A stretch of 12,579 nucleotides of DNA, from positions 1-12,579 of the forward strand of contig DLBF01000017.1 in NCBI GenBank assembly GCA_002494215.1, in the 5' to 3' direction. Each line of letters opens with the position of its first letter. Position 1 is the stretch's first letter. This stretch comes from Prevotellaceae bacterium UBA7028 (lineage in GTDB: Bacteria; Bacteroidota; Bacteroidia; Bacteroidales; Bacteroidaceae). The translations under genes and the position numbers were made by a program. The notes below the pieces were generated by a model that was not told the origin of the DNA, searched no databases, and saw only the letters and a list, made by a program, of their open reading frames with translations. Positions 5,778 through 12,579 of the stretch are shown here, piece by piece.

Positions 5778-6578
5778 ATGAAAAAGATTTTGTTTTGCAT
5801 GACAGTGTTATTGACCGGCGGTCTCAACACAGTATCAGCCGATAGCGAGGCTCCCGCAACAGATGTCGTTAACAACGTATCGCTCATACAGAAACTACCC
5901 GCCCCCGGACATATCGTAAGGAATATGCCCAGCACACAAGGGTTCACACGCTACACGCTATCCAACGGCGTAACAGTTCTCTACCACCACGACAGCGAGG
6001 GTACCAACGATGTTAGCATGTATGCCCTGAGCAACGGCGGCACCTCGCTGTACACCGATATCCTGCCTGCCAACCTGAAGGTACTGAACGAGTGCCTGGC
6101 CGTAAGCGGATTGGGTAACTACAGCGAGAGCGAGCTGCACAAGACATTGGCAGGACACAAGGTGAGCGTAACGCCCTACATCGGGCTGTACGGAGAGTTT
6201 ATCTCCTCCAGCGCTACACCCAAGGACCTGGAGACGATGTTCCAACTGAACCACCTGTACTTCACCTCCCTGCGTACCGACCTGACAGCCTTCAATACAT
6301 GGCGTGAGCGCAAGCGCGAGGAACTGACAAATAAGAAGAGGGACTCTGCCTTAGACCTGACGAAGAAGGAACTGGACGTCATCAACTACGACGTGGTAAT
6401 GCAGATAGTAGCACAGCGTTTCTGCAACGCAGGCGACTTCACCTTCGTCATCACAGGCAACATCACAGAGAACGTGCTGATTCCTCTGCTGGAAAAATAT
6501 ATTGCATCGCTACCGACAAGCAAGAAACACGAGCAGGCAAACTATCATGCCTATGACATTACATCTCGTATTTCATAA
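5778..6578 (+). CDS. Secreted fragment of an M16 (pitrilysin/insulinase) protease, third domain only
   Basis: A signal peptide (MKKILFCMTVLLTGGLNTVSA, residues 1-21) is followed by a short spacer and then by LSNGVTVLYHH, SNGGTSLYT, VSGLGNYSESEL, SVTPYIG, DLETMFQLNHLYFT and DFTFVITGNI. These match, in order, the third domain of the large (about 930 aa) two-half M16 proteases of Bacteroidetes. The whole N-terminal half with the HxxEH zinc site is missing, as is the fourth domain. Between EELTNKKRDS and LDVINYDVV about 20 residues usual in the family also seem absent. The reading frame is intact and codon use looks normal. The last 20 bp overlap the end of the convergent DUF4954 gene. It cannot be a peptidase itself; it is either a decaying remnant or a noncatalytic M16 partner. 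Confidence 0.7.
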   Translation: MKKILFCMTVLLTGGLNTVSADSEAPATDVVNNVSLIQKLPAPGHIVRNMPSTQGFTRYTLSNGVTVLYHHDSEGTNDVSMYALSNGGTSLYTDILPANLKVLNECLAVSGLGNYSESELHKTLAGHKVSVTPYIGLYGEFISSSATPKDLETMFQLNHLYFTSLRTDLTAFNTWRERKREELTNKKRDSALDLTKKELDVINYDVVMQIVAQRFCNAGDFTFVITGNITENVLIPLLEKYIASLPTSKKHEQANYHAYDITSRIS

Positions 6579-8355
6579 GGCGCTCGTATTCCACCTCTTT
6601 GTCTAGCACTTCAAGGAATTCGTCAAGGACGCTCTGATCAATGTCGCCCAACTCGAATTCCTTGACTGCGTCTTTACGGATCTCGGCAATCCAGGCACGT
6701 CGGGCTGTGATATAATCCTCCATCACACGCTCGGCATCCTTCTGTGTTATCTCGCCTTCTATACCATAGTATTCACGAATCAGGCGGTAGCTCCATGCCC
6801 AACGGTACTCTGAATAGTTACGGTTGGCAGTAATGAACTCCTCGCGGATGGCGGCTATGGTATTCAGTTCGCCACTCTTGATAGCCTCTACGATACGCTC
6901 CTCCTCCGTAACGGGAATGAGCAGACCGCTCAGGTCGCTCCACTTGCCTGTTCCCACGCTGGAACGGGGAACCTCCAGGATATGACGCTTCATGACGGCA
7001 CCCATATAGATGCGCAAGGCTATATCGTAATACTTGATACCCTTCTTCAGGGAAGAGTTCTTGATAACATAGTCGTGGAAGTTGTAGGTGGCTACATCGC
7101 CAGAAATCTCGCGCAACCCTTCCAAGGTACGCTTGGCTACCATGATGCCGCCAACAGAGAAGGGCGAGAGCCAGTCGAAGTTGACAACAGAGTTGCGGGC
7201 TTCATCAGGACGCTTGTCGCGCTTGGGCCACTTACGTATATCGCGGTACAGACCTACGGTTGTAAGGTTACGACCCGGAATCAGGTACATCTCGTCGCCA
7301 TAGGCAATAAGGTAAGAGAAGGGCAACTTGCGTGTATCGGGGTGGTGCATCAGCTTACCAAAGCAGACGCTGAACGTTCCGATGTGGGCAGGCATCAGGA
7401 TATAGCTGCCGCTGGCCGTCTTGGTACCACGTTCCAGAACGCCCCAGTGTACGGGTCCCATCTTGTAGGCGTGGTTAGAGAAGTTGGTAGCAGAACCGGC
7501 ATTGTAGAAACTGAACATACCTCCAATGAGAAGCGAGCTCTTGTGGTGGCTGGCAGAGAAGGGACCGCAGAAGGCAGCACAGGCCTCACCGTTACTCATG
7601 TAGCAGTTGGCAAAGAACAAGCTGCTCTCTGCCGTAAAGCCGTCTGTGATGACGCAGGCCTCGCCCACGAAGCAGTTCTCCAGCTTGGCATTGTTCAGCA
7701 CAGAGGAACCGTTATAGATTACTGAGTTCTCGCAGATAACACCCACACCGATCTTTACCACAGCATCTGGCATACTCTTCAGGGTACAATCCTGCAGGTG
7801 CAAGGCACCATCTATCTTACAGCCATCGCTGATGTGGCAGTTGATGATAGATGTGGTATGTGTGATGCGAACATCATCTCCTATCGTGGTGATGGGCAGA
7901 CTGGTTTGTTCAATCTTCTTCTGAATCAGGGAGCGGATAGCTCCGGTGAACGCCTTGTCGTGCTCGTACTTCACCATCAGGCTGGCCAGTTGAGAGTTCA
8001 GGCCATCAAAGATCATCACGTTGCCATCGCCTACTTCGTTCAGCACGGAGATAATCTTACCCTGCCCATAGGTAGCATCGGCAGTGGTATTGATGGTGCC
8101 GACATGCTCTATCAGACAGTTGTCGCCAATAACCACATTACGCAATGTGGCATAGCGGATACCCGAATGCTTACTGAAGCCAGGAGCTACCTCAACGTCC
8201 TTCTGGAAAACACCCAGAGTGACCTTGCCGTAGAACTCCACATTATTTATATATTGGGGGCTGAAATCTTCCTTTACTTGGATGGATGCCCAATCTTCTG
8301 CAATACAATTTTGATTTGTGAGAATTGCAATCTCTTCTTTAGTTAAACTTCTCAT
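6559..8355 (-). CDS. DUF4954 family protein, left-handed beta-helix type (598 aa)
   Basis: Starts MRSLTKEEIAILTNQNCIAE with ATG 8355. The family, common in Bacteroidetes and spirochaetes, has hexapeptide-like turns of a left-handed beta helix: VVIGDNCLIEHVG near residue 74, TIGDDVRI...CHISDGCKIDG near 157-183, and VVKIGVGVI...NCFVGEACVI near 199-237. Then come the conserved blocks NGEACAAFCGPFSASHHKSS, GGMFSFYNAGS, GPVHWGVLERG, LPFSYLI, and KWPKRDKRPD. A charged helical C-terminus follows. The fold suggests a sugar-nucleotide or acyl-transferase-like enzyme, but no reaction is known to me. It has no signal peptide, so it is cytoplasmic. Compared with the family as I recall it, the segment after residue 86 looks shorter. 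It follows the S41 gene after a 223 bp repeat-filled gap, and no TAnnTTTG box is visible before it. Confidence 0.88.
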   Translation of the reverse strand: MRSLTKEEIAILTNQNCIAEDWASIQVKEDFSPQYINNVEFYGKVTLGVFQKDVEVAPGFSKHSGIRYATLRNVVIGDNCLIEHVGTINTTADATYGQGKIISVLNEVGDGNVMIFDGLNSQLASLMVKYEHDKAFTGAIRSLIQKKIEQTSLPITTIGDDVRITHTTSIINCHISDGCKIDGALHLQDCTLKSMPDAVVKIGVGVICENSVIYNGSSVLNNAKLENCFVGEACVITDGFTAESSLFFANCYMSNGEACAAFCGPFSASHHKSSLLIGGMFSFYNAGSATNFSNHAYKMGPVHWGVLERGTKTASGSYILMPAHIGTFSVCFGKLMHHPDTRKLPFSYLIAYGDEMYLIPGRNLTTVGLYRDIRKWPKRDKRPDEARNSVVNFDWLSPFSVGGIMVAKRTLEGLREISGDVATYNFHDYVIKNSSLKKGIKYYDIALRIYMGAVMKRHILEVPRSSVGTGKWSDLSGLLIPVTEEERIVEAIKSGELNTIAAIREEFITANRNYSEYRWAWSYRLIREYYGIEGEITQKDAERVMEDYITARRAWIAEIRKDAVKEFELGDIDQSVLDEFLEVLDKEVEYERLMKYEM

Positions 8356-8578
8356 ATATGGTTAATTTAATTAAGTTCGTGAGTTTTTGAGTTTCGATAT
8401 CTCGATATCACGGAATCTCGCCAGCCCATTCTTCACCGGACCGCTTCGCTCTTCTGGACCGCTAACGCTCCTCTGGATCGCTTCGCTGTTCCGGAATTTT
8501 TATCTTAAAAAATCACTTTTGTCTTTTAATTTTTCTCTTTTATCTGGTCCTCCCCCTCGGGGGAGTCGGAGAGGGGTC
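8356..8578. repeat. Repeat-filled gap between the S41 and DUF4954 genes
   Basis: Three pieces are visible. First, degenerate GTGAGTTTTTGAGTTT and GATATCTCGATATC words at about 8380-8410. Second, three tandem imperfect 18-19 bp units (8436-8453, 8454-8472, 8473-8490) of the form C[CT]GGA[CT]CGCT..CGCT.., closed by another CCGGA. Third, a GC-rich unit with the stem CTCCCCC/GGGGGAG (8550-8556 and 8559-8565), related to the unit at 663-697. No gene or promoter box is seen. Confidence 0.6.
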
Positions 8579-9592
8579 TCACTCTTCATTTAATAGAGCG
8601 CGTGCGCTCTCTATTATGGTGTCAATGCCTTGGGCAGCTTTCTCTGGGTCTAAGAAGCAGGGGATGTCGGGAGCTATGCCGAACTCTATCTGCTGCTTCT
8701 GCACATCAAAGCTTGGACTGGCGCTGAAACGGACGCTCCACCCTATGGGCAACTCGCTGCTGAAGGGCATACCCGAACCGCCGCCTGTCTGGTCACCCAT
8801 AATAGTGACAAGGGGCATCTCCTTCATGTCGCGCACAAAGGTATTGGCTGCGCTGTAACAGGAACGGTTGGTAAGAACCACGCAAGGCTTCTGCCAACGA
8901 ACACCTTTGCTGGGCGTTATGTATTCAGGCTCCAAGGACGAGAAGTCGTTACGACCTGTTCCTGTCTTATGCGAACGATAACCCACCAGCACCTTCTCGT
9001 TGGTAAAACGACTGGCCAACTTTGTCTCGTTGTCGAGGTTGCCGCCTCCATTGCCTCTGATATCCAGGATCATTCCGTTGCACATACGCAAGGAGAAGAA
9101 CATATCATCCAGATTGCCCTCTCCTATCCCACTCTGGAAACTCTCGTACACCACATAGGCGATGTTATCGGGCAGGATGCGGTATTTCAGTCCTGCTGCC
9201 AAGTTATAGTCGGTCTGCAGATAAGCATCACGCAGTTCCTCGTCCAGGTTTAATGGGTAATCCTCCTTCCACGACCAGTTACGTCCCAGGTCCAGGCTGC
9301 TGGACAGATTCACATGTCCGTCCTTCAGTTCACCCAGCATCTGGCACAATACCTCGAAGAGCTGGGAGCGTGACATCTTGGGATTCAGGCGGGCGCTGTA
9401 CTTGGCATGTATGTCGTTCCACGAGATGCCCAGCTCCGCCTCCTTGTAATCCAGGAAGCAGTAACGCTGGTCTATGATGGTCCAGAGGGCATCCAGATTA
9501 CCCTGAGGTGTCTCGTCATATTCCGACTCCCCTCTCTGGCAGGAACAGAGGCCCAGCACAAAGGCCAGCAGCAAGAGCAGTTTATCTTTCAT
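8579..9592 (-). CDS. S41 family (tricorn-core type) peptidase, lipoprotein (337 aa)
   Basis: The signal peptide MKDKLLLLLAFVLGLCSC ends in a lipobox-like LCSC, so Cys18 is the likely lipid anchor and the protein is periplasm- or surface-facing. The N-terminal helical part (LDALWTIIDQRYCFLD, residues 33-48) is typical of S41B. LKDGHVNL carries the catalytic His93; MILDIRGNGGG spans 174-184; the NRSCYSAANTFV stretch carries the nucleophile Ser247; and GDQTGGGSGMPF (266-277) forms the C-terminal oxyanion-side loop. No PDZ domain is evident. It starts inside the end of the DUF3316 gene (11 bp overlap), so translation is probably coupled. Role likely in processing or degrading envelope peptides; substrate unknown. 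Confidence 0.88.
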   Translation of the reverse strand: MKDKLLLLLAFVLGLCSCQRGESEYDETPQGNLDALWTIIDQRYCFLDYKEAELGISWNDIHAKYSARLNPKMSRSQLFEVLCQMLGELKDGHVNLSSSLDLGRNWSWKEDYPLNLDEELRDAYLQTDYNLAAGLKYRILPDNIAYVVYESFQSGIGEGNLDDMFFSLRMCNGMILDIRGNGGGNLDNETKLASRFTNEKVLVGYRSHKTGTGRNDFSSLEPEYITPSKGVRWQKPCVVLTNRSCYSAANTFVRDMKEMPLVTIMGDQTGGGSGMPFSSELPIGWSVRFSASPSFDVQKQQIEFGIAPDIPCFLDPEKAAQGIDTIIESARALLNEE

Positions 9593-10433
9593 TACGCTTT
9601 AAAATCTTTAAGTACCTGACGTAGCCAATCATAAAGGAGTGGTTAATATCGTGCATGCGGATACCGTTGACATGACTCTGACGGATATCGCCCATATAGC
9701 CGAAACGCAGGGAGGCACGGCTGAATTCCAGATCCAGCGTCAGCAGCTGTCTGAAGCTAAGTGCATTGCCAGGATGCGAGAAACATACGTTGTGGTCGCG
9801 ACTGCCCTCGGAGATATCATAATAGCTCTGTCCGAACTGAGGACTGAACATACAACCCATCAGAGGGAGGTCTGCCTGATAGTTCAGCAGGACAGGCAAC
9901 TTGCGAATCCTGAACTTGTAGCTACCTCCTGCGGAAGCCGACACATCCAGACCGAATCTGCCCTGAGCAGGATTGTTGGAGTTGCGGGGATTGTAAAGGA
10001 AGCCCAGATCTACCCCTAGCAGGCCACCAGCCTTTAGCGAGAGACGGTCGGAGAGTCGCCAATGGTAATGCCAACCAGCATCGTAGGCCAAGCGTCCGCC
10101 CCATGCTGTTGCGGTGCGGGCAGGATTCTTGGTATGAGAGTAGGCTCCCTGCATCAGGCTCTGGAACGACACGTTGCCGTCGCCCCACTTGGTAAAGCGT
10201 TCCCTCGAAGCCAGGAAACTGAGTTGGTAACCCGTATATTCCATAGGGGAAAGGTAAGTATCCAACTGGTTGCTGTATCCAACGCCAAAGAGCACACCCG
10301 CCTGCAAGGGTCTCGAGAGGGAAGCGTCCGCACAATTCTTCTCCCTGCCGCCAACCAAAGCGGTATAATCCTGTGCCACAGCCATCAGCGCAAAGAGGCA
10401 AAGGTGTGCAAGAAGAAGTATCCTATTAGTCAT
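9582..10433 (-). CDS. DUF3316 family protein, outer-membrane beta-barrel type (283 aa)
   Basis: ATG at 10433 is used rather than the TTG one codon earlier. A signal peptide (MTNRILLLAHLCLFALMAVAQ) precedes alternating hydrophobic/aromatic strands: TYLSPMEYTGYQLSFL, WGDGNVSFQSLMQGAYSHT, GWHYHWRLSDRLSLKAGGLLGVD, FLYNPRNSNNPAQ, FSPQFGQSYYDI, HPGNALSFRQLLTLD and LRFGYMGDIRQSHVN. These blocks, in this order, are those of DUF3316, a Bacteroidales-only family of unknown function. Ends of strands with aromatic residues fit a small outer-membrane barrel. Its start overlaps the parC stop by 8 bp (ATGACTAA) and its end overlaps the S41 start by 11 bp, so all three are likely made from one transcript. 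Confidence 0.85.
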   Translation of the reverse strand: MTNRILLLAHLCLFALMAVAQDYTALVGGREKNCADASLSRPLQAGVLFGVGYSNQLDTYLSPMEYTGYQLSFLASRERFTKWGDGNVSFQSLMQGAYSHTKNPARTATAWGGRLAYDAGWHYHWRLSDRLSLKAGGLLGVDLGFLYNPRNSNNPAQGRFGLDVSASAGGSYKFRIRKLPVLLNYQADLPLMGCMFSPQFGQSYYDISEGSRDHNVCFSHPGNALSFRQLLTLDLEFSRASLRFGYMGDIRQSHVNGIRMHDINHSFMIGYVRYLKILKRNER

Positions 10434-12579
10434 CAAACAAATGTAACTGTCCTGTCATCTCGTCAGCCACATCCTGCTGGCTCTTGCCCTCGAAGCCGTC
10501 AGCCTCTTCTACTTCCTCAACCTCCTCAGGAACTTCCTCCTCGGCAGGTTCGGCTTCGGGTTCAGGGAAACGTGTGGGCTCCAGTTCTTCAACTTTGGCC
10601 ACATTATTGGTGGTGACACGCTTACCACGTGCCTTGAAACTCTTGACGGAGATAAACTCCTCGGCATCCACCTCGATGGGCTCGCGGAAGCTGTCGTTGC
10701 CTCCCATAGTAACCAACAGACGGGGGAAGGCAACATCCGTAAGGATGAGCATCTCGTTGTCGGGGTTCTCGCCCAGGAAGTTCTGGTGGCGTGTGGTAGC
10801 CTCCATGCCGAAACGCTTCACATAGAGGAAGCCGCTCTGGTCCTTATCGAAGAGGGCAACGGTCCAAATCTTATTGGCATTGTACTTCTCTATGCGCAGC
10901 AGGTTGTCCTCGAAGTGGTTGTTCAAATCGAAGTTCGTCAGGTAGAAGTCACCGTTCTTCAGAATAACCAGAATCTGGTCGCCACTGTTGAACTCGCCCA
11001 GGTAGTTACCCTGCTCGTCGTAGTTCAGACGCTTCACATCGGGGTCGAACCAAACCTTGCGACCACCCAGCGTACTAAGACCGTGACTCTTCAGAGTGAT
11101 ACGGCTGACATCCAGTTTGGTGAGCATGTTACCCATACTCTGACGACCCTTGATAGCCAACTCAGAGAAGTCCTTGTCGAAGAAGACGCGCTTCAGTTTG
11201 GGGTTGGGCTTCAGGATAACCTTGATAACTTCAGCCTCGCCGTTGGGGTTGGCAGTAAAGTAGAGCACACGGCTGCCAGGCTTACCCTGAGTCAGGTCGT
11301 ACTCGCGGTCACGGGTAACGCTGGTCACATTAAATCGCTTGATGTAGCAAGTGCCAGCCTTTCCGTCGCGATACACCACATTATAGATGGTTCGTGAGTC
11401 GCTCTTGCGGAAGATAGCCAGATGAATAATCTCGGCTTTCTTCTTCTCAGCCTTGCTGCGCTCCGTCTCGCCCACGAAGAGTTTTTCTGCTATGCGCACC
11501 ACCTTGTAGGTTCCGTCTTTGTAGAAGATAATCACATCGTCGATATCAGAACAGTTGCAAACGAACTCGTCCTTCTTCAGCGATGTTCCGATGAAGCCTT
11601 CCTCGCGATTGATGTACAGCTTCTCGTTAGCCTCTACCACCTTGGCAGCGCTGATATTGTCGAAGTTACGGATCTCTGTCAGACGCGGATGATCCTTGCC
11701 GTATTTCTCTTGTATGAAGCGGAACCAGTCGCAGGTAACCTCTACCATATTGGCCAGTTCCTTGTCTATCTGCTCTATCTCGTCCTTGATGCGGGCGATG
11801 TTCTCCTCGGCCTTATCCTTGTTGAACTTCAGGATGCGGGCCATCTTAATCTCCATCAGACGCAGGATATCGTCCTTGGTCACCTCGCGTACCATCTTGG
11901 GGTACCAGGGAGTCAGACGCTCATCGATCCACTCACAGGCAGCATCCATCGTCTTGGCATTCTCGAATTGCTTATCCTTGTAGATGCGCTCCTCGATGAA
12001 TATCTGTTCCAAAGAAGCAAAGTGCAAGGCCTCTAACAACTCGCCCTTGCGAATCAGGCGTTCCTTCTTCAGCAGGTTCAGGGTAGTATCTACGTTGCTG
12101 CGCAGCACATCGCTGACAGAGAGGAAGCAGGGCTTGCGGTCCTCAATAACGCAACAGTTGGGCGAGATGCTTATCTCGCAATCCGTACAGGCATAGAGGG
12201 CATCTATGGTCTTGTCGCTGCTGGCACCAGGAGTCAGGTGGATAAGAATCTCTGCCTTGGCAGCCGTCAGGTCTTCCACGTTACGGATCTTGATCTTACC
12301 CTTCTCGTTGGCCTTCAGGATACTCTCGATGAAGGTGCTGGGCTTGCTGGCCGTACCAGTGGTCTTGCCATAGGGAATCTCTGTGATGGCAAGTGTCTTG
12401 TTGTCGCGCTTCTCAATCTTGGCACGCACACGCACTACGCCGCCACGCTGTCCGTCGTTGTAACGGGATACGTCTATGCTGCCACCTGTAGGGAAGTCGG
12501 GATAGAGGTGGAACTCCTCGCCATGCAGGTACTGGATGGCTGCCTCGCAGATCTCGTTCAGGTTGTGGGGCAGAATCTT
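10426..12579 (-). CDS. parC: DNA topoisomerase IV subunit A, C-terminal 717 residues (cut by window edge)
   Basis: The frame is open from the right edge to TAA 10428-10426. Counting from the edge: ILPHNLNEI at 2-10, YPDFPTGGSIDV at 26-37, YNDGQRGG and RVRAKI, then ITEIPYGKTT. A long helical coiled-coil (tower) part contains MARILKFNKDKAEENIARIKDEIEQ. The C-terminal domain has beta-pinwheel-like repeats (FYKDGTYKVVRIAEK, YRDGKAGTCYIKRF, LKNGDFYLTNF, DKDQSGFLYVKRF). The tail is very acidic (about the last 50 residues) and ends GQLHLFDD. This is the Bacteroidetes ParC type, which decatenates chromosomes with ParE. The catalytic tyrosine region lies outside the window. GyrA is the alternative, but the FPTGG and tail pattern fit ParC better. 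It heads the operon with DUF3316 and S41. Confidence 0.85.
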   Translation of the reverse strand, partial: KILPHNLNEICEAAIQYLHGEEFHLYPDFPTGGSIDVSRYNDGQRGGVVRVRAKIEKRDNKTLAITEIPYGKTTGTASKPSTFIESILKANEKGKIKIRNVEDLTAAKAEILIHLTPGASSDKTIDALYACTDCEISISPNCCVIEDRKPCFLSVSDVLRSNVDTTLNLLKKERLIRKGELLEALHFASLEQIFIEERIYKDKQFENAKTMDAACEWIDERLTPWYPKMVREVTKDDILRLMEIKMARILKFNKDKAEENIARIKDEIEQIDKELANMVEVTCDWFRFIQEKYGKDHPRLTEIRNFDNISAAKVVEANEKLYINREEGFIGTSLKKDEFVCNCSDIDDVIIFYKDGTYKVVRIAEKLFVGETERSKAEKKKAEIIHLAIFRKSDSRTIYNVVYRDGKAGTCYIKRFNVTSVTRDREYDLTQGKPGSRVLYFTANPNGEAEVIKVILKPNPKLKRVFFDKDFSELAIKGRQSMGNMLTKLDVSRITLKSHGLSTLGGRKVWFDPDVKRLNYDEQGNYLGEFNSGDQILVILKNGDFYLTNFDLNNHFEDNLLRIEKYNANKIWTVALFDKDQSGFLYVKRFGMEATTRHQNFLGENPDNEMLILTDVAFPRLLVTMGGNDSFREPIEVDAEEFISVKSFKARGKRVTTNNVAKVEELEPTRFPEPEAEPAEEEVPEEVEEVEEADGFEGKSQQDVADEMTGQLHLFDD

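Noticed and set aside
6982..7725. 247-codon open frame on the plus strand
   Set aside because: It is antisense to the well-supported DUF4954 gene and has no family features.

Overview
The window looks like chromosomal DNA from a Bacteroidales bacterium, most likely a Prevotella-like genus. The evidence is family content (a Bacteroidetes-type ParC, DUF3316, DUF4954, an HU-like protein of the Bacteroidetes class, and a CotH protein with a Bacteroidetes C-terminal motif), promoter-like sequences of the Bacteroidetes TAnnTTTG type, weak ribosome binding sites, and several short GC-rich intergenic repeats of the kind scattered through these genomes. No search could be run; assignments rest on reading the sequence against remembered families.

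Left part (1-1760) is an accessory cassette of small genes. On the minus strand lie a replication-protein-tail-like gene (653-1252), a small helix-turn-helix protein (361-546) and the start of an HU-like DNA-binding protein (1-137, cut by the window edge). A divergent small gene (1432-1754) is broken by one base in a T run. Two unnamed regulatory-looking structures stand out: an array of TGAATTC-like words repeated every 11 bp (about 568-662), and a perfect 11+3+11 bp palindrome (1378-1402) between the divergent genes.

Middle part (1760-6580): a gene-poor stretch with a minus-strand intrinsic terminator, then a large secreted CotH-kinase-fold protein (2128-5619, minus) with trefoil-like flanking domains and a C-terminal secretion-type motif. 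An intergenic-type repeat sits in frame inside its C-terminal linker. Divergent from it is a secreted fragment of a large M16 zinc protease (5778-6578, plus): a signal peptide joined directly to the third domain, with no HxxEH zinc motif and no end.

Right part (6559-12579) is all minus strand: parC (cut at the right edge), a DUF3316 outer-membrane-type protein and an S41B lipoprotein protease overlap one another and form a tight operon. A repeat-filled 220 bp gap follows, then a DUF4954 left-handed beta-helix protein whose end overlaps the M16 fragment tail to tail. The most distinctive observations are the 11-bp-phased array, the palindromic operator candidate beside a frameshifted small gene, the repeat-invaded CotH tail, and the in-frame M16 chimera.
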